Positions 1 through 7,038 of a stretch of DNA of 11,586 nucleotides are shown one piece after another. How positions within the stretch are numbered: the stretch's first letter is position 1; every line of letters starts with the position of its first letter. A program made the translations under genes and the position numbers. The stretch is from positions 1-11,586 of the forward strand of contig JABDMN010000060.1 of the NCBI GenBank assembly GCA_013001485.1. The letters run 5' to 3'. The notes beneath the pieces were generated by a model that was not told the DNA's origin, searched no databases, and saw nothing but the letters and a program-made list of their open reading frames with translations. This stretch comes from Acidimicrobiia bacterium (GTDB lineage Bacteria; Actinomycetota; Acidimicrobiia; Spongiisociales; UBA5794).

Positions 1-1
1 A

Positions 2-286
2 CAGATGCCGCTCCAGCGCCGGCTGCCGAAGCTGAAGGGGTTCAGGAACCCCAACAAGGAGTACTTCGCTGTCATCAACGTCGAGCGGCTCGACGAGTTC
101 GACGACGGATCAACGGTCGGACCAGCAGAGTTGCGGGATCGTGGGCTCATCAAGGCTCGTGGCAGGGTGAAGGTCCTCGGCGAGGGTGACTTGAAGCACA
201 AGCTGACGGTGCAGGCCCATGCCTTCAGCGTTGGAGCCGTCGAAAAGATCAAGTCGGCCGGTGGCTCGGTGGAGATCATCGAGTGA
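2..286 (+). CDS. rplO: 50S ribosomal protein L15, C-terminal part (5' end cut off by window)
   Basis: This is the C-terminal part of large-subunit protein L15, a 23S rRNA-binding protein needed for late 50S assembly. The frame is open from the window edge to the TGA at 284-286. The visible residues contain the family hallmarks: an MPLQRRLPK segment after the glycine-rich N-terminal region, a KVLGEG turn, then LTVQAHAFSVGAVEKI and a GGSVEII ending. The ATG at position 5 is an internal methionine, because L15 normally has about 50 further residues upstream (a glycine- and arginine-rich tail that is outside the window). It lies 62 bases upstream of secY, the usual neighbour. Identification is firm; only completeness is lacking. 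Confidence 0.95.
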   Translation, partial: QMPLQRRLPKLKGFRNPNKEYFAVINVERLDEFDDGSTVGPAELRDRGLIKARGRVKVLGEGDLKHKLTVQAHAFSVGAVEKIKSAGGSVEIIE

Positions 287-315
287 CCTGTCCCTGCACA
301 GCGCCACACCGCCCC

Positions 316-321
316 TACGAT
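316..321 (+). promoter_or_regulatory. Possible internal -10 element upstream of secY
   Basis: The 62-base gap between rplO and secY contains the hexamer TACGAT, which fits a TANNAT sigma-70-type -10. It sits 27 bases before the secY ATG. No convincing -35 hexamer is seen at 17 bases upstream. It could give secY-adk-map a supplementary promoter inside the long operon. The call rests on one short hexamer plus the similarity to the TATCAT and TACCAT boxes before rpmJ and rplM, so it is weak. Confidence 0.25.
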
Positions 322-348
322 ATGTCACCCGCCCGAAGGTAACCGCAG

Positions 349-1653
349 ATGCTCTCCGTCTTCAGAAACATGTTCCGCATCCACGACCTGCGGAACAAGA
401 TCATTTTCACGCTGTTCGTCTTCGGTCTGTATCGCCTGGGCGCTGCGGTGCCCGTGCCCGGTACGGATCTCGATCAGGTGGAGGCGTTCGCAGATACCAG
501 CGGTGACGCCGGCATTGTCGGACTCATCAACCTGTTCTCAGGCGGCGCGCTGGAGAGCCTCTCCGTCTTCGCTCTCGGCATCATGCCGTACATCACTGCG
601 TCCATCATCATGCAGCTCCTCGCCGTGGTCATCCCCAGGCTCCAGGTGCTCCAGGATGAGGGAGAGCACGGCCGGAAGGTCATCACTCAATGGACCCGAG
701 GGCTCACCATCGGCCTTGCGGTCTTGCAGTCCACCGGTTTCGTCTTCCTGTTCCAGAATCAGAACTTCCTCGGTGGCGCAGAGCCGCTGATCGTCAACCC
801 GAGCCTGCGTGAGGTGATCATCATCGTGATCACCTGGACCGCGGGTACAGCCCTCATCATGTGGCTCGGTGAGCTGATCTCTCAACGCGGCATCGGCAAC
901 GGCATGTCGCTGATCATCTTCGTGTCGATCGTCAGCCAGCTGCCGTCACAGGTTGCGATCCTCTGGGCCAACTCGGCGACGTGGCAGTTCACCGCCGTGG
1001 TCTCTGTGATGGTCGTGCTCACCGTCGGCATCATCTTTGTCGACCAGGGCCAGCGCCGGATCCCGGTCCAATTCTCGAGACGCGTGCGCGGTCGCCGCGT
1101 GCTCGGTGGTCAGTCCACCTACATCCCGATGAAGGTGAACATGGCTGGAGTCATCCCGGTGATCTTCGCCACGTCGATCATGTACTTCCCCGCCTTGCTC
1201 GGCTCGGCCATCCCGTGGGACGGGTTCCGCAACTTCGTCGAGACTCACCTGCTGCCGACATCGGCATCGCACGGTGGGTTCGCCCCAACGTGGTGGTACA
1301 TCTTCATCCTGGGTGTTCTCGTCGTGTTCTTCACCTACTTCTATACCGCCATCCAGTTCGATCCTGAGAAGCAGGCAGAGATGATCCAGCGGCAGGGCGG
1401 GTTCATCCCTGGCATCCGCCCGGGTCGTGCCACGGTTCGTCACCTCGAGCACGTGTTGTCTCGGATCACGCTGCCCGGATCTCTGTATCTGGCGTTTGTT
1501 GCGATAGCCCCGTCGATCATGGGGACGATGTGGGATATCCCTGTCGGGCTCTCCGGAATTTCGATCCTCATCGTTGCCGGAGTCGCACTCGAGACGATGA
1601 AGCAGATCGAATCGCAGCTGCTCATGCGTAACTACGAGGGCTTCCTCTCCTGA
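349..1653 (+). CDS. secY: Protein translocase subunit SecY
   Basis: SecY is the channel-forming subunit of the SecYEG translocon, through which unfolded proteins cross or enter the cytoplasmic membrane. The 434-residue product has the family's usual length and its ten hydrophobic segments, starting with a helix near residues 16-34. Other hallmarks are GIMPYITASIIMQLL at 77-91 (second helix), the QGQRRIPVQ cytoplasmic loop at 233-241 that contacts the ribosome and SecA, and the GFIPGIRPG loop at 351-359. It ends in a short cytoplasmic tail with RNYEGF. The ATG at 349 is preceded by GAAGG (335-339) at 9 bases, and the N-terminus MLSVFRNMFRIHDLRNKI is typical of actinobacterial SecY. It lies between rplO and adk as in most bacteria. 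No internal damage is seen. Confidence 0.98.
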   Translation: MLSVFRNMFRIHDLRNKIIFTLFVFGLYRLGAAVPVPGTDLDQVEAFADTSGDAGIVGLINLFSGGALESLSVFALGIMPYITASIIMQLLAVVIPRLQVLQDEGEHGRKVITQWTRGLTIGLAVLQSTGFVFLFQNQNFLGGAEPLIVNPSLREVIIIVITWTAGTALIMWLGELISQRGIGNGMSLIIFVSIVSQLPSQVAILWANSATWQFTAVVSVMVVLTVGIIFVDQGQRRIPVQFSRRVRGRRVLGGQSTYIPMKVNMAGVIPVIFATSIMYFPALLGSAIPWDGFRNFVETHLLPTSASHGGFAPTWWYIFILGVLVVFFTYFYTAIQFDPEKQAEMIQRQGGFIPGIRPGRATVRHLEHVLSRITLPGSLYLAFVAIAPSIMGTMWDIPVGLSGISILIVAGVALETMKQIESQLLMRNYEGFLS

Positions 1654-1664
1654 GGGGGCCGGCG

Positions 1665-2240
1665 ATGCGACTTCTCTTCCTCGGACCCCCTGGAGCAGGC
1701 AAAGGAACTCAGGCCATGCGGGTTGCCGAGCGCCTTGGCCTCGCCCACGTCTCGACGGGCGAGATGTTCCGCCAGCACGTCGCCGACGGCACAGACCTCG
1801 GCATGAAGGTTGACGCCATCATGAAGTCGGGCGATCTGGTCCCCGACGAGTTGACGATCGCGATGCTCGAAGAACGCATCACTCACGACGACGCGGCCGG
1901 TGGCTACATCCTCGATGGCTTCCCCCGCACGCTCACTCAAGCCCAGGCGCTCGATGAGCACCTCGGAGCGAACGGGCTTGACGCAGTGGTCGTACTCGAT
2001 GTTGCTGAGGAGGAGCTGGTCGGTCGCATGATGAGCCGCGGCCGCAAGGACGACACAGAGGAGTCCATCCGCAACCGGTTGCGGGTCTACGCAGCGGACA
2101 CGATGCCCTTGATCGCCTTCTACGCCGCTCGTGACATCGTCGCTTCGGTCGACGGCGTCGGTGAGCTCGACGACATCACCGTGCGAATTCTCTCGGTCAT
2201 CGAGGGCGGCTCCGGCGGTGGCCAGAACCGGACCGTCTGA
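1665..2240 (+). CDS. adk: Adenylate kinase (short LID form)
   Basis: Adk catalyses ATP + AMP = 2 ADP in the cytoplasm and keeps adenylate pools balanced. The 191-residue product shows the P-loop GPPGAGKGT at 7-15, the AMP-binding segment STGEMFR at 30-36, the DGFPRT motif at 84-89, and arginines in the GRMMSRGRKDDT stretch (120-131) and NRL (137-139). The region after R121 is short and lacks the long LID insertion and its four zinc-binding positions, so this is the short-type enzyme common in actinobacteria. The start at 1665 follows a GAGGGGG ribosome-binding site that overlaps the secY stop, only 11 bases away. The last dozen residues (rich in Gly, ending GGGQNRTV) look like an unstructured tail. 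Confidence 0.97.
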   Translation: MRLLFLGPPGAGKGTQAMRVAERLGLAHVSTGEMFRQHVADGTDLGMKVDAIMKSGDLVPDELTIAMLEERITHDDAAGGYILDGFPRTLTQAQALDEHLGANGLDAVVVLDVAEEELVGRMMSRGRKDDTEESIRNRLRVYAADTMPLIAFYAARDIVASVDGVGELDDITVRILSVIEGGSGGGQNRTV

Positions 2241-3013
2241 TGATCACGGTCAAGAGCGTCGAGGAATTCGAGAAGATGGCGGTGGCCGGGAGCGTCGTTG
2301 CCGCCGTCCACCAAGCCGTACGTGAGGCAGCCGTACCCGGGGTGACCCTGAACCGGCTCGACGAGATCTCTGCCGACATCATCCGTTCCGCCGGATGCAC
2401 CCCATCATTCCTGGGATACATGGGGTATCCGAAGACCATCTGTCTCTCACCAAACGACGTCATCGTTCACGGCATCCCCGACGACACGGTCATTCGCGAC
2501 GGTGATGTGCTGTCTGTCGACGTGGGCGCCATCTATGAGGGCTGGCACGGCGACGCAGCGTTCACGATGGCGATTGGCGACGTACCTGACGAAGTCTCGA
2601 CTCTCATCGATGCCACAGAGCAGGCGATGTGGGAGGGAGTCGCCCAGGCTCGTGCCGGGAACCGTCTTGGCGACGTCGGAAGTGCCGTGTCCGCGGTCGC
2701 CGCACCCCACGGATACGGAGTCGTTCGTGAGTACATAGGTCACGGGATCGGTCGCCAGATGCACGAGAAGCCCGAGGTGCCCAACTACGGCGAAGCGGGT
2801 CGCGGCCTCAAACTCAAGAAGGGCTGGGCCGTGTGTGTCGAGCCGATGTTCAACCTCGGGGGAGCGGGCACCCGGGTGCTCGATGATGGCTGGTCCGTGG
2901 TCACGGCCGACGGCTCTCTTTCGGCGCACTGGGAGCACACCGTTGCCATCACCAAGGATGGCCCGATGGTGTTGACGCTTCCCGAGCCCAAACTCATCGC
3001 CGTCCCTGCGTGA
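2240..3013 (+). CDS. map: Methionine aminopeptidase, type I
   Basis: This metalloprotease removes the initiator methionine from nascent proteins at the ribosome exit. The 257-residue protein has the pita-bread fold signatures. The five metal ligands can be placed at D94 (SVDVGA), D105 (GWHGDAA), H168 (GHGIG), E201 (VEPMF) and E232 (WEHT). The catalytic histidines are H77 (VHGIP) and H175 (MHEKP). There is no N-terminal zinc-finger or SH3-binding extension, so it is the plain type Ia form. Its ATG at 2240 shares one base with the adk TGA (TGATG), which implies translational coupling. It is normally followed by infA; here it is followed by a 121-base non-coding gap and then rpmJ. Confidence 0.97.
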   Translation: MITVKSVEEFEKMAVAGSVVAAVHQAVREAAVPGVTLNRLDEISADIIRSAGCTPSFLGYMGYPKTICLSPNDVIVHGIPDDTVIRDGDVLSVDVGAIYEGWHGDAAFTMAIGDVPDEVSTLIDATEQAMWEGVAQARAGNRLGDVGSAVSAVAAPHGYGVVREYIGHGIGRQMHEKPEVPNYGEAGRGLKLKKGWAVCVEPMFNLGGAGTRVLDDGWSVVTADGSLSAHWEHTVAITKDGPMVLTLPEPKLIAVPA

Positions 3014-3015
3014 AT

Positions 3016-3045
3016 TTGCTCTTCCCGAGCGGCGCCACCTATCAT
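3016..3045 (+). promoter_or_regulatory. Possible promoter for the rpmJ-rpsM-rpsK-rpsD-rpoA-rplQ unit
   Basis: Directly after the map stop there is a TTGCTC box (3016-3021), an 18-base spacer and a TATCAT box (3040-3045). These match a sigma-70-type -35/-10 arrangement moderately (good -10, partial -35). The implied transcript would start near 3052 with a leader of about 83 bases before rpmJ. The position, in the only sizeable gap inside the first block, suits an internal promoter of the alpha operon. The alternative is chance similarity. Confidence 0.4.
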
Positions 3046-3052
3046 TCCCGGC

Positions 3053-3077
3053 CGGCCCGGGTGGGGCCGTTTCCTTT
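3053..3077 (+). terminator. GC hairpin with T-rich tail after map (terminator or attenuator)
   Basis: CGGCCC at 3053-3058 pairs with GGGCCG at 3064-3069 around a five-base loop. It is followed by GTTTCCTTT, an interrupted T-rich run ending at 3077. This is what a modest Rho-independent terminator or attenuator looks like. It lies 40 bases after the map stop and would partly separate secY-adk-map from the rpmJ unit. Because it also begins where a transcript from the TATCAT box would start, it may instead be a 5'-terminal stem-loop of the rpmJ transcript. The six-base stem is short, so confidence is moderate. Confidence 0.4.
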
Positions 3078-3134
3078 GTGGATGTTCGCGCCTTTTCCGG
3101 CGCCGCCATCTCACGTCAGCCACCAGCAGGTTTC

Positions 3135-3248
3135 ATGAAGGTTTCAGCGAGCGCCAAGAAGATGTGCGACAAGTGCCGGATCATCCGGCGCCACGGTCGC
3201 GTGTGGGTGATCTGTCCGAACCCGCGACACAAGCAGCGACAGGGGTAG
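3135..3248 (+). CDS. rpmJ: 50S ribosomal protein L36 (zinc-binding form)
   Basis: L36 is the smallest large-subunit protein and stabilises 23S rRNA folding near the peptidyl-transferase region. The product is 37 residues, starting MKVSASAKK and ending RHKQRQG, the standard length. The zinc ligands of the C+ form are all present: C11, C14, C27 and H32. The ATG at 3135 is preceded by AGG (3128-3130) only four bases away, which is a weak and close ribosome-binding site. The frame is also open upstream to a GTG at 3078, which would add 19 residues, but L36 proteins begin at MKV, so the ATG is preferred. It lies 3 bases before rpsM. infA, its usual upstream partner, is missing. Confidence 0.96.
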   Translation: MKVSASAKKMCDKCRIIRRHGRVWVICPNPRHKQRQG

Positions 3249-3251
3249 CAG

Positions 3252-3635
3252 ATGGCACGTATTGCAGGAGTTGACCTGCCCAGGGAGAAGCGAATCGAGA
3301 TCGGTCTCACCTACATCTTTGGGGTGGGCCGCTCCACGTCGCAGTACCTCTGCGCCGACCTCAAGATCGACCCTGACACCAAGGTTCGGGATCTCACCGA
3401 CGCCGAGATCCTCTCGATCCGGCAGTACCTCGATGCCAACGTCAACGTCGAAGGTGACCTGAGGCGTGAGGTCTCCCAGAACATCAAGCGCAAGATCGAG
3501 ATCGGCTCGTACCAGGGGATCCGCCACCGTCGTGGCCTCCCCGTGCACGGCCAGCGCACCCATACCAATGCCCGCACTCGTAAGGGCAAGTCGTCCGGTG
3601 CAGTCGCCGGTAAGAAGAAGGTTGTGAAGAAGTGA
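3252..3635 (+). CDS. rpsM: 30S ribosomal protein S13
   Basis: S13 sits in the head of the small subunit, contacts the P-site tRNA and forms bridges to the large subunit. The 127-residue sequence begins [24 protein letters not shown], has the helix-two-turn-helix core (about 14-90), and ends with the conserved [20 protein letters not shown] segment (94-113) and a lysine-rich tail (KKKVVKK) that reaches toward the tRNA. AGGGG at 3241-3245, overlapping the end of rpmJ, serves as ribosome-binding site. Its final codons overlap the start of rpsK by four bases (GTGA), so the two are translationally coupled. Confidence 0.98.
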   Translation: MARIAGVDLPREKRIEIGLTYIFGVGRSTSQYLCADLKIDPDTKVRDLTDAEILSIRQYLDANVNVEGDLRREVSQNIKRKIEIGSYQGIRHRRGLPVHGQRTHTNARTRKGKSSGAVAGKKKVVKK

Positions 3636-4027
3636 CGACTGAAGAACAGCCTCAGGCACGCCGCGTCCGCCGCCGCCGCCAGCTCGCCCACGCTCAGGCC
3701 CACATCATGGCCTCTTTCAACAACACGATCATCACCATCACCGACCCCGACGGCGACGTCGTCGCCTGGACCTCCGGTGGATCGGTGGGGTTCAAGGGTT
3801 CCCGCAAGTCGACTCCGTACGCGGCCCAGGTCGCTGCAGAGCAAGCGGCTCGTAAGGCCGGCGAGATGGGCGTACGTCGTCTGGACGTCATCGTGTCGGG
3901 CTCCGGCTCAGGCCGGGAGACGGCCATCCGCACCCTGCAGAACATGGGCATGGAGATCACCTTCATCCGCGACGTCACCCCGGTGCCGCACAACGGATGC
4001 CGTCCCAAGAAGAGGAGGCAGCGCTAG
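3632..4027 (+). CDS. rpsK: 30S ribosomal protein S11
   Basis: S11 forms part of the platform of the small subunit and the cleft where mRNA exits, next to S7 and S18. The GTG start at 3632 overlaps the rpsM TGA (GTGA). GAAGG at 3617-3621, ten bases upstream, supplies a ribosome-binding site. The 131-residue protein shows [16 protein letters not shown] (about 23-38), the [11 protein letters not shown] loop (56-66), the RNA-binding [11 protein letters not shown] segment (90-100) and the invariant [14 protein letters not shown] tail (116-129). The first 20 residues are an acidic-then-basic extension of the type common in this family. It is followed by rpsD with a one-base overlap. Confidence 0.98.
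   Translation: MTTEEQPQARRVRRRRQLAHAQAHIMASFNNTIITITDPDGDVVAWTSGGSVGFKGSRKSTPYAAQVAAEQAARKAGEMGVRRLDVIVSGSGSGRETAIRTLQNMGMEITFIRDVTPVPHNGCRPKKRRQR
4013..4018 (+). promoter_or_regulatory. Ribosome-binding site that fixes the rpsD start
   Basis: AGGAGG lies eight bases upstream of the GTG at 4027, inside the last codons of rpsK. An in-frame ATG at 3997 would give a ten-residue longer S4, but it has no such site and would disrupt the MARYxGP N-terminus. The site therefore decides for GTG 4027. Confidence 0.85.
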
Positions 4028-4632
4028 TGGCCCGCTACCTCGGTCCCACCTGCAAGCCATGTCGCCGCGCTCGCCAGAGCCTGTGCAACAAGAAGTCCTG
4101 CGCCTACGACCGCCGCCCCTACCCACCCGGGGAGCACGGGCGTGGCCGCATCCGTGAGTCGCAGTATCAGATTCAGCTTCGCGAGAAGCAGAAGGCCCGC
4201 TACATCTACGGCGTCCTCGAGCGCCAGTTCCGCCGGTACTACGAGAAGGCGGCGAAGAACCGCGGCATCACCGGTACGGTCCTGCTGCAGCTTCTCGAGC
4301 GCCGTCTCGACAACGTCGTGTTCCGCAGTCAGTTCGCCTTGACCCGGCCTATGGCCCGCCAGCTGGTGAACCACGGGCATGTGACGGTCAATGGCAAGAA
4401 GGTCAGTATTCCGTCGTTCCAGGTGCGTGAGGGCGATGTCGTCGCCCTGCGGGAGAAGTCGAAGGACCTCGTTGCCGTGCAGCAGGCCCTCGACGTCGCT
4501 GAGCACCCTGTGCCTGATTGGGTCGATGTCGAGCCCGACGACCGCAAGATCACTGTTCGGCAGTTGCCGAGCAGAGACCAGATCGACACCCAGATCCAAG
4601 AACAGCTCATCGTCGAGCTGTATTCGAAGTAG
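4027..4632 (+). CDS. rpsD: 30S ribosomal protein S4 (four-cysteine form)
   Basis: S4 is a primary 16S rRNA-binding protein that nucleates assembly of the small-subunit body. In many bacteria it also represses its own operon. From the GTG at 4027 the product has 201 residues: MARYLGPTCKPCRR, a probable zinc knuckle with C9, C12, C20 and C25, the RRPYPPGEHGR motif, the EKQKARYIYGVLERQFRRYY helix region, and an S4 RNA-binding domain near 91-150 (LERRLDNVVFRS, RQLVNHGHVTVNGKKV). It ends in QLIVELYSK. The cysteine spacing C-x2-C-x7-C-x4-C is tighter between the pairs than in Thermus S4, and well-known mycobacterial S4 lacks these cysteines. The start shares one base with the rpsK TAG (TAGTG). Confidence 0.97.
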   Translation: MARYLGPTCKPCRRARQSLCNKKSCAYDRRPYPPGEHGRGRIRESQYQIQLREKQKARYIYGVLERQFRRYYEKAAKNRGITGTVLLQLLERRLDNVVFRSQFALTRPMARQLVNHGHVTVNGKKVSIPSFQVREGDVVALREKSKDLVAVQQALDVAEHPVPDWVDVEPDDRKITVRQLPSRDQIDTQIQEQLIVELYSK

Positions 4633-4644
4633 CCGTTCGTCCCC

Positions 4645-4650
4645 AAGGAG
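4645..4650 (+). promoter_or_regulatory. Ribosome-binding site that fixes the rpoA start
   Basis: AAGGAG lies seven bases before the GTG at 4658. The same reading frame stays open far upstream inside rpsD, so frame length alone would place the start wrongly. This site and the MLIVQRP N-terminus fix it. Confidence 0.85.
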
Positions 4651-4657
4651 TCCCCAC

Positions 4658-5614
4658 GTGCTGATCGTTCAGCGTCCACAAATCGAGGAAGAGTCCGTTA
4701 GCGACGATCGGTCGCGCTTCGTCGCAGAGCCGTTGGAGCCGGGTTTCGGCTACACGCTGGGTAACACCCTGCGCCGCACGCTGCTGTCTCGCATCCCCGG
4801 TGCCGCCATCACTTCCGTGCGCATCGAAGGTGTCGAGCACGAGTTCGCCACCATCGACGGCGTCGTCGAAGACGTGGTCGATCTCATCTTGAACCTCAAG
4901 CAGGTGGTGCTTCGCACCGAGGTCGAGGAGCCTCAGACCGTCTACTTGTCCGAGAAGGGCAAGAAGGACGTATCGGCGGCGGACCTCAAGCTGCCCGCGG
5001 GTGTCGAGGTCGTGAACGGTGGCCTCCACCTGGCTTCGTTGTCGAGCTCCGGCAAGCTGGAGATCGAGATGACCGTGGAGCGCGGCGTTGGCTATCGCAG
5101 CTCCGAGCACAACAAGCGCAGCGGTGACGCCATTGGAGTCATCCCCATCGACTCGATCTTCTCTCCGGTCGTCAAGGTCGCCTACAAGGTCGAGCCGACC
5201 CAGGTCGGTCAGATGATCAACTTCGACAAGCTGTCACTCGACGTCGAGACCAACGGTGCCGTCACCCCTGGCGAGGCGATGTCCTCGGCCGGCAAGACGC
5301 TGCGCGAGCTGCTGGGTCTGTTCGCAGACCTGGGAGAAGGCGTGGGCCTCGAGCTCGGCGACGTCGTGACCGCCGAATCTGTCTCGCCGGATCTTGACCT
5401 GCCGATCGAGGCGCTCGACTTGTCCGAGCGGCCCCGCAACTGTCTGCGCCGGGCTCAGGTCCACACGGTGGGCGAGCTGGTGCTGCGCACCGAGGAGGAT
5501 CTCCTCCACATCACCAACTTTGGCCAGAAGAGCCTCGACGAGGTCACTGCCAAGCTCGACGAGCTCGGTCTCTCGCTGTCGGCGTCGGCCGACCTGGGAG
5601 AGGGCGGCGTCTGA
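4658..5614 (+). CDS. rpoA: DNA-directed RNA polymerase subunit alpha
   Basis: The alpha subunit dimerises to scaffold assembly of beta and beta' and contacts promoter UP elements and activators through its C-terminal domain. The 318-residue protein begins [12 protein letters not shown]. The N-terminal assembly domain (about 1-228) contains [20 protein letters not shown] at 31-50 and [13 protein letters not shown] short linker follows, then the C-terminal domain (about 248-307). DNA-contact residues equivalent to E. coli R265, N268, G296, K298 and S299 are present as R258, N261, G289, K291 and S292, so UP-element recognition should be intact. It lies 25 bases after rpsD, and its TGA overlaps the rplQ ATG by one base. 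Confidence 0.98.
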   Translation: MLIVQRPQIEEESVSDDRSRFVAEPLEPGFGYTLGNTLRRTLLSRIPGAAITSVRIEGVEHEFATIDGVVEDVVDLILNLKQVVLRTEVEEPQTVYLSEKGKKDVSAADLKLPAGVEVVNGGLHLASLSSSGKLEIEMTVERGVGYRSSEHNKRSGDAIGVIPIDSIFSPVVKVAYKVEPTQVGQMINFDKLSLDVETNGAVTPGEAMSSAGKTLRELLGLFADLGEGVGLELGDVVTAESVSPDLDLPIEALDLSERPRNCLRRAQVHTVGELVLRTEEDLLHITNFGQKSLDEVTAKLDELGLSLSASADLGEGGV

Positions 5615-5964
5615 TGCCCACGCCTCGCAAGGGCAAGCGCCTCGGCGGTTCACCGTCGCACCAGCGGAAGATGCTCTCCAACCTGGCGAAGCAGCTGATC
5701 CGTGAGGAGCGGATGACCACAACGGTCACCCGTGCCAAGACGCTTCGTCCCTACGTCGAGAAGATGGTGACGAAGGCATCGCGCGGCGACTTGCATGCCC
5801 GCCGCCAGGTCCTGCGCAAGATCCAGGACAAGGAAGCCGTCACCAAGCTGTTCGACGAGCTCGGTCCCCGATATGAGGACCGGCCGGGTGGGTACACCCG
5901 CATCGTCAAGCTCGGCTCCCGTCGTGGCGACGGTGCCGAAATGGCGATCATCGAGTTCGTCTAG
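5614..5964 (+). CDS. rplQ: 50S ribosomal protein L17
   Basis: L17 binds near the polypeptide exit tunnel of the large subunit. The 116-residue product starts [21 protein letters not shown] and contains [31 protein letters not shown] (a conserved helix-loop stretch at about 23-53). It ends with [25 protein letters not shown], all typical. The ATG at 5614 shares a base with the rpoA TGA, and GAGAGGG (5598-5604) provides a ribosome-binding site inside rpoA. Unusually, its TAG overlaps the start of a non-ribosomal gene, the NUDIX hydrolase, by one base. Confidence 0.98.
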   Translation: MPTPRKGKRLGGSPSHQRKMLSNLAKQLIREERMTTTVTRAKTLRPYVEKMVTKASRGDLHARRQVLRKIQDKEAVTKLFDELGPRYEDRPGGYTRIVKLGSRRGDGAEMAIIEFV

Positions 5965-6512
5965 TGAGAGAGGGGCTACGAGCCCTCCTCGCCGGCTACA
6001 ACCTCCCGCCTCTCGAACGCGACGTCCACGCGTCCATGGCTGCCCTCGTCGATCATCCGTCCGATCCCACCTCTCGCACCACGTTTGACCCAGGGCACTT
6101 CACCGCTTCAGCCTTCGTCCTTTCTCCGGACCGCGACGCTGTCCTACTGGTGCATCACCGCAAGCTGAATCGATGGCTCCAACCCGGTGGCCACATTGAC
6201 CCCGGCGACGAGAACGCTCTGGCGGCGGCCCGCCGTGAGGTGCGAGAGGAGACCGGTCTCTGGGCCGACGTCTTGTTTGAAGACGTCTTCGACATCGACA
6301 TCCATGCGTACCCGGCGGGTCGGGAGCCAGGTCATCTCCACTTCGACCTTCGGTTCCTCCTCGGTGCCGACACGAGTGACGTGCCCGGGTCCAGCGAGAT
6401 CGATGGCTGGCGTTGGGTGCGCTTCGACGAGATAGCCGCCGTCGACGCTGACCCCAGCCTCACTCGCCCGGTCGCCAAGGTCGGGCGGTGGGTAGGCTCA
6501 GGCGCCGAATGA
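5964..6512 (+). CDS. NUDIX hydrolase
   Basis: This is a cytoplasmic NUDIX-fold hydrolase, expected to cleave a nucleoside diphosphate linked to another moiety; the substrate cannot be told from sequence. The 182 residues comprise an N-terminal segment with GHFTASAFVLS (44-54), the strand VLLVHHRKLNRWLQPGG, the Nudix box from G75 to L99 ending REVREETGL, and a C-terminal W-RWVRFDEIA strand. The box has one extra residue between the glycine loop (GGHIDPGDE) and the REVREE helix compared with the canonical G-x5-E-x7-REUxEExGU. I recall this variant in actinobacterial NUDIX proteins. The catalytic helix residues E92, E95 and E96 are present. It starts with GTG at 5964, overlapping the rplQ stop, and ends overlapping the next start (ATGA). 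Confidence 0.88.
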   Translation: MREGLRALLAGYNLPPLERDVHASMAALVDHPSDPTSRTTFDPGHFTASAFVLSPDRDAVLLVHHRKLNRWLQPGGHIDPGDENALAAARREVREETGLWADVLFEDVFDIDIHAYPAGREPGHLHFDLRFLLGADTSDVPGSSEIDGWRWVRFDEIAAVDADPSLTRPVAKVGRWVGSGAE

Positions 6513-7036
6513 CCGACTTCGGCATGATCCTCCGACGCCTGGTGCAGGCTCTGCGTTTCGATCGCGACGCGTTCGTGTGGATGGATTTCGAGGACCGTGC
6601 CTCGGGTGATGCCTTCATGCTGGTGGTGATCACCCGGGTCCTGATCCAGATCGGTATCGGCTCCCCGGGCGGTGCTCTGGGGTATGCGGCGGCCATTCTC
6701 GACGCCCTTGTCTTCTGGCTCATCGTCTCAGGCGGTGTGTGGGCCACGGCAACTCAGTTGCTCGAGGGGCGCACCGGTTACGCCTACGTCATGCGTCTGG
6801 TTGGGTTTGGCTATCCGACATTGCTGCTGATCATCCCGACGTTCCAGATCCTCAGCGGCGCCGGCATCAGCCCCTGGCCGCTCGGTCTCGTGCTCGGGTC
6901 GATCTGGCTGGTGTTCATCGTGGGCCACGGCATGCGATATGCAGTCGACTTCGACCTACCCCGCGGTGTCGGGTCGGGAATCGCCGGCATCGTCTTGTAC
7001 CTCATCGTCGCATCGATTCTCGGCCTCGGCTTCTGA
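6509..7036 (+). CDS. Yip1-like integral membrane protein, function unknown
   Basis: The 175-residue product has a short amphipathic N-terminus (MTDFGMILRRLVQALRFDRD), then about five hydrophobic helices near residues 35-51, 56-78, 97-117, 122-140 and 155-173. The arrangement of an RLVGFGYPTLLLIIP segment followed by a tryptophan-containing helix (SIWLVFIVGHGMRYA) and a last glycine-rich helix resembles bacterial Yip1-domain proteins, whose function is not known. The start is taken at ATG 6509, which overlaps the NUDIX TGA by four bases; a GTG at 6488 would add seven residues and overlap more. Coupling to the NUDIX gene suggests co-expression. The family assignment is by eye and could be wrong, but the membrane prediction is secure. 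Confidence 0.7.
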   Translation: MTDFGMILRRLVQALRFDRDAFVWMDFEDRASGDAFMLVVITRVLIQIGIGSPGGALGYAAAILDALVFWLIVSGGVWATATQLLEGRTGYAYVMRLVGFGYPTLLLIIPTFQILSGAGISPWPLGLVLGSIWLVFIVGHGMRYAVDFDLPRGVGSGIAGIVLYLIVASILGLGF

Positions 7037-7038
7037 CC

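Noticed and set aside
3078..3134. Nineteen-residue N-terminal extension of L36 from GTG 3078, or a separate small protein
   Set aside because: L36 starts at MKV across bacteria, and the extension shows no recognisable motif.
3997..4026. Longer S4 starting at ATG 3997
   Set aside because: It overlaps the rpsK tail, lacks a ribosome-binding site and adds residues not found in S4. GTG 4027 has AGGAGG at eight bases.
4391..4657. Open frame continuing upstream of rpoA into rpsD
   Set aside because: The extra residues are serine- and arginine-rich out-of-frame rpsD sequence. RpoA begins at MLIVQRP with a good ribosome-binding site at 4645-4650.
6493..6498. TAGGCT as a promoter of the Yip1-like gene
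   Set aside because: It lies inside NUDIX codons, is ten rather than six bases from the start, and the ATGA overlap already explains expression. It is possible but not supported enough to list.
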